From Allobosea vaviloviae (GTDB taxonomy: Bacteria; Pseudomonadota; Alphaproteobacteria; Rhizobiales; Beijerinckiaceae), in the NCBI RefSeq assembly GCF_001298265.1, contig NZ_LGSZ01000029.1, positions 1-64,000 of the forward strand: DNA of 64,000 nucleotides. Direction: 5' to 3'. Each line of letters begins with the position of its first letter. Position 1 is the stretch's first letter. Both the position numbers and the translations under genes were made by a program. The notes beneath the pieces are model-generated. The model was not told the origin of the DNA and ran no database searches. It saw nothing but the letters and a program-made list of their open reading frames with translations. This document shows positions 61,655 through 64,000 of this stretch, piece after piece.

Positions 61655-64000
61655 ATGATCTCCAACGTCTTCATCGACCGGCCGCGTCTGGCGATCGTCA
61701 TCGCCATCCTCACCGCGCTAGCCGGAGCCCTCGCGCTGACGCGTATCCCCGTCGCCCAGCTTCCGGACATCGTCCCGCCCCAGGTCCGCGTGACGGCGAT
61801 GTATCCCGGCGCCTCGGCCGAGGTCGTCGAGTCGACCGTCGGACAGCCCATCGAATCGAAGGTGATCGGCGTCGACAAGATGCTCTATATGAAGAGCACG
61901 AGCGGCAACGACGGTTCCTACAATCTCACCGTCAGTTTCGGCCTTGGCACGAATGCCGACATCAACACCGTCAACGTGAACAATCGCGTCCAGACGGCCC
62001 TCTCGCAGCTTCCCGCAGAGGTGCGCGCCCTCGGGCTCACCGTCCAGAAGCAGTCTTCTTCGATCCTCCAATTCATCGCCGTCTCCAGCCCGGGGCAAAA
62101 GTTCGACACGCTGTTCATGACGAACTACGCCACGATCAACGTGCTCGACGAGTTGTCGCGCACGGCAGGCGTCGGATCGGTGCTCTTGTTCAGCCGCATG
62201 AACTACTCCATGCGGATCTGGTTCGACGTCGACCGGCTTTCCAGCCTTGGAATGACGCCGTCAGACGTCGTCCGCGCGATCCAAAGCCAGAGCGTGCAGG
62301 CGCCGGTGGGCCGCATCGGTGCGCGCCCCGTTCCCGAGGATCAGCGCTTTCAGTTCAACGTTCAGACACAGGGACGCCTTACGACGCCCGCCGAGTTCGG
62401 CTCGATTGTTCTGCGAGCGAACGCGGACGGTTCCGTGTTGCGCGTCAGCGACGTTGCTCGCGTCGAGCTCGGAGCGCAGAACGAAGACGCCGAGAGCCGT
62501 GTCAACGGTGATCCCGCGGTCGGCGTCGCGATCTTCCTGTCGCCCGGCGCCAACGCACTGGCGACCGGCGAGGCGATCCGTCAGAAGCTCTCAGCCCTCA
62601 AGACCCGCTTTCCCGAGGGCTTGACCGCCAGAATCATCTTCGACTCGACGGAATTCGTAAACGACACGATCGACGCGGTGATCCACACGCTGCTCGAAGC
62701 GTTCGTACTCGTCGCGATTGTCGTCTTCATCTTCCTGGGTAACCTGCGCGCGACCATCGTCCCGATCATCGCGGTTCCGGTCAGTCTGGTCGGAACCTTC
62801 GCGGCGATGCTGGCGCTCGGCTATTCCGCCAACACGGTCTCGCTTCTCGCGCTCGTCCTCGCGATCGGCATCGTCGTCGACGATGCGATCGTGGTTGTCG
62901 AGAACGTCGAGCGCGTGATGGAGGAGGAGCCGGAGCTCAGCCCAGCCGATGCGACCAAGAAGGCGATGGCGCAGGTAACCGCCCCGATCATCGCCATCAC
63001 GTTGGTGCTCCTCTCAGTCTTCGTGCCGATCGGCTTCATTCCGGGCATATCCGGCGAACTCTTCCGCCAGTTCGCCGTCACCATCGCCGTGTCCATGCTG
63101 ATCTCGGCCGTGAACGCCCTCACCTTGTCGCCCGCACTCTGCGCCGTGTTCCTGCGGCACGGCGGTCCCAAACGAGGTGTGATGGGTTGGATCAGCCGGC
63201 GAATCGACGGCGTTCGCGACGGCTACGCCTGGATCGTGCGCAAGACGCTCAGGCTCTCGATCCTTTCCATCGTCATCGTAATCGGCTGCGGCGTGGGTAT
63301 CGCCGGTCTCAGTTCGATCACGCCGACAGGCTTCCTGCCGGAGGAGGATCAGGGCGCCTTCTTCGTCAACGTTCAATTGCCGGACGGCGCGTCGGTGGCT
63401 CGAACCGCCGAAACCGTCAAGTCGGTGGAGAAGATCCTCGCCGGCATGCCTCAGGTCCAGGACGTCGGCGCCGTCGTCGGCTATTCGTTGCTGGACAGCT
63501 TTGCGGCCAGCAACAGCGCTTTCGTCATCGCCAAGCTCAAACCATTCGCGGATCGCAAGGCGGCGACGGACAAGGCGCAAGTGCTGATCGCCCAGATGTT
63601 TGGCGCCGCACAGCAGATTCGGACCGCTTTTGTGCTGCCGTTCAATCTACCGCCCGTGGTCGGTCTGTCGACCGGCGGCGGCTTCGAACTCATGCTCGAA
63701 TCGCTTGAGGGCGCTGAGCCTGCTTCGCTCGGCAGCCTCACGAACGGCTTGGTAGCCGCGGGAAATCAGAATCCAAAGCTCAGCCGAGTTTTCACGACCT
63801 ACGGGGCCAACGCGCCGTCGCTCTTCCTCGACATCGACCGCGAGAAGGCCCAGGCCCTCGGCGTCGGCATCGGCGACATTTTCGCGGCCCTGCAGACCAC
63901 CCTCGGCGGCTCGTACATCAACGACTTCAATCTGTTCGGCCGGACCTGGCAGGTCAATCTTCAGGGCGACGCGTCCAATCGCCGGGATATTCCTGCCCTC
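61655..64000 (+). CDS. RND efflux transporter permease, HAE1 type (partial)
   Basis: The 5' 782 codons of an AcrB-type pump; the frame runs off the window without a stop. It starts MISNVFIDRPRLAIVIAILT, and TM4 carries the proton-relay pair Asp-Asp in LVLAIGIVVDDAIVVVENVE. GFLPEEDQGAFFVNVQLPDG begins the second half. Unlike the pump at 41696 it has both relay Asp residues. With the adaptor it is probably part of a multidrug or solvent efflux system; an outer-membrane gene may follow beyond the window. Confidence 0.93.
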   Translation, partial: MISNVFIDRPRLAIVIAILTALAGALALTRIPVAQLPDIVPPQVRVTAMYPGASAEVVESTVGQPIESKVIGVDKMLYMKSTSGNDGSYNLTVSFGLGTNADINTVNVNNRVQTALSQLPAEVRALGLTVQKQSSSILQFIAVSSPGQKFDTLFMTNYATINVLDELSRTAGVGSVLLFSRMNYSMRIWFDVDRLSSLGMTPSDVVRAIQSQSVQAPVGRIGARPVPEDQRFQFNVQTQGRLTTPAEFGSIVLRANADGSVLRVSDVARVELGAQNEDAESRVNGDPAVGVAIFLSPGANALATGEAIRQKLSALKTRFPEGLTARIIFDSTEFVNDTIDAVIHTLLEAFVLVAIVVFIFLGNLRATIVPIIAVPVSLVGTFAAMLALGYSANTVSLLALVLAIGIVVDDAIVVVENVERVMEEEPELSPADATKKAMAQVTAPIIAITLVLLSVFVPIGFIPGISGELFRQFAVTIAVSMLISAVNALTLSPALCAVFLRHGGPKRGVMGWISRRIDGVRDGYAWIVRKTLRLSILSIVIVIGCGVGIAGLSSITPTGFLPEEDQGAFFVNVQLPDGASVARTAETVKSVEKILAGMPQVQDVGAVVGYSLLDSFAASNSAFVIAKLKPFADRKAATDKAQVLIAQMFGAAQQIRTAFVLPFNLPPVVGLSTGGGFELMLESLEGAEPASLGSLTNGLVAAGNQNPKLSRVFTTYGANAPSLFLDIDREKAQALGVGIGDIFAALQTTLGGSYINDFNLFGRTWQVNLQGDASNRRDIPAL

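Noticed and set aside
1..64000. tRNA, rRNA, riboswitch or CRISPR array
   Set aside because: I found no cloverleaf, rRNA-like stretch, known riboswitch motif or regularly spaced repeat anywhere in the window.

Overview
The window is high-GC DNA with alphaproteobacterial gene content. Its mix of Liv-type ABC and Bug-type binding proteins, a FUSC/DUF1656/HlyD efflux set and IS5/IS630 elements suggests a Hyphomicrobiales (Rhizobiales) soil or water bacterium, perhaps a Bosea- or Methylobacterium-like genus. The genus cannot be fixed from this sequence. I saw no rRNA, tRNA or CRISPR array.

Left edge (1-1560): a probable IS21-type terminus, then an IS5-family transposase gene broken by a single in-frame amber codon.

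Catabolic supercluster (1667-34434): about 29 kb of oxidative degradation and uptake genes. At its heart is a type I Baeyer-Villiger monooxygenase that looks like cyclohexanone monooxygenase. Around it are an HSL-type alpha/beta hydrolase, two alcohol dehydrogenases of the 6-hydroxyhexanoate dehydrogenase type and two aldehyde dehydrogenases. There are also a CaiB-type CoA-transferase, an acyl-CoA dehydrogenase with ETF, two crotonases, a MaoC hydratase, a CitE-like lyase, a BKACE enzyme and a 3-oxoacid CoA-transferase. Uptake is provided by one complete Liv ABC transporter, two extra Liv binding proteins and two orphan Bug proteins. This reads as a route from a cyclic or secondary ketone through lactone or ester, hydroxy acid and dicarboxylic acid to CoA thioesters and acetoacetate. 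The genes form divergent operon pairs. The four divergent promoter gaps (7280-7300, 12085-12099, 19696-19717, 23886-23907) each carry a TGGTNNNACCA-type palindrome, the operator class of FadR/FCD GntR regulators. One such regulator is encoded inside the cluster (20689-21438). A 2.3-kb insert of three unrelated genes (13249-15533), including a lysozyme-like lipoprotein with three AANDN repeats, sits in a convergent gap.

Middle (34576-39153): a lipoprotein alpha/beta hydrolase gene is cut by a 1046-bp IS630-type element flanked by a TA duplication. Next is a four-gene envelope set: a Holin-X-like membrane protein, an ElaB/YqjD-like tail-anchored protein, and two paralogous long coiled-coil proteins, one exported and one cytoplasmic.

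Right part (39230-64000): mostly efflux and its regulators. It holds two divergent TetR genes with an RND pump, an HxlR/DUF2867 pair, a P2-type cation ATPase with an AI-2E transporter, a marR-FUSC-DUF1656-HlyD-MFS operon, a TtgR-like TetR gene, a PagL-like deacylase, an unusual AveC-like membrane protein, an MHS-type MFS transporter, and a second RND pump that runs off the window. Repeated operators tie dispersed genes together: a TACAAACGG-type palindrome occurs at three promoters (56119, 60209, 60430), and an AGTTCATTCGAACG palindrome occurs at 39932 and 56990. The catabolic genes and the efflux genes together fit a bacterium that lives on, and must survive, hydrophobic toxic substrates.
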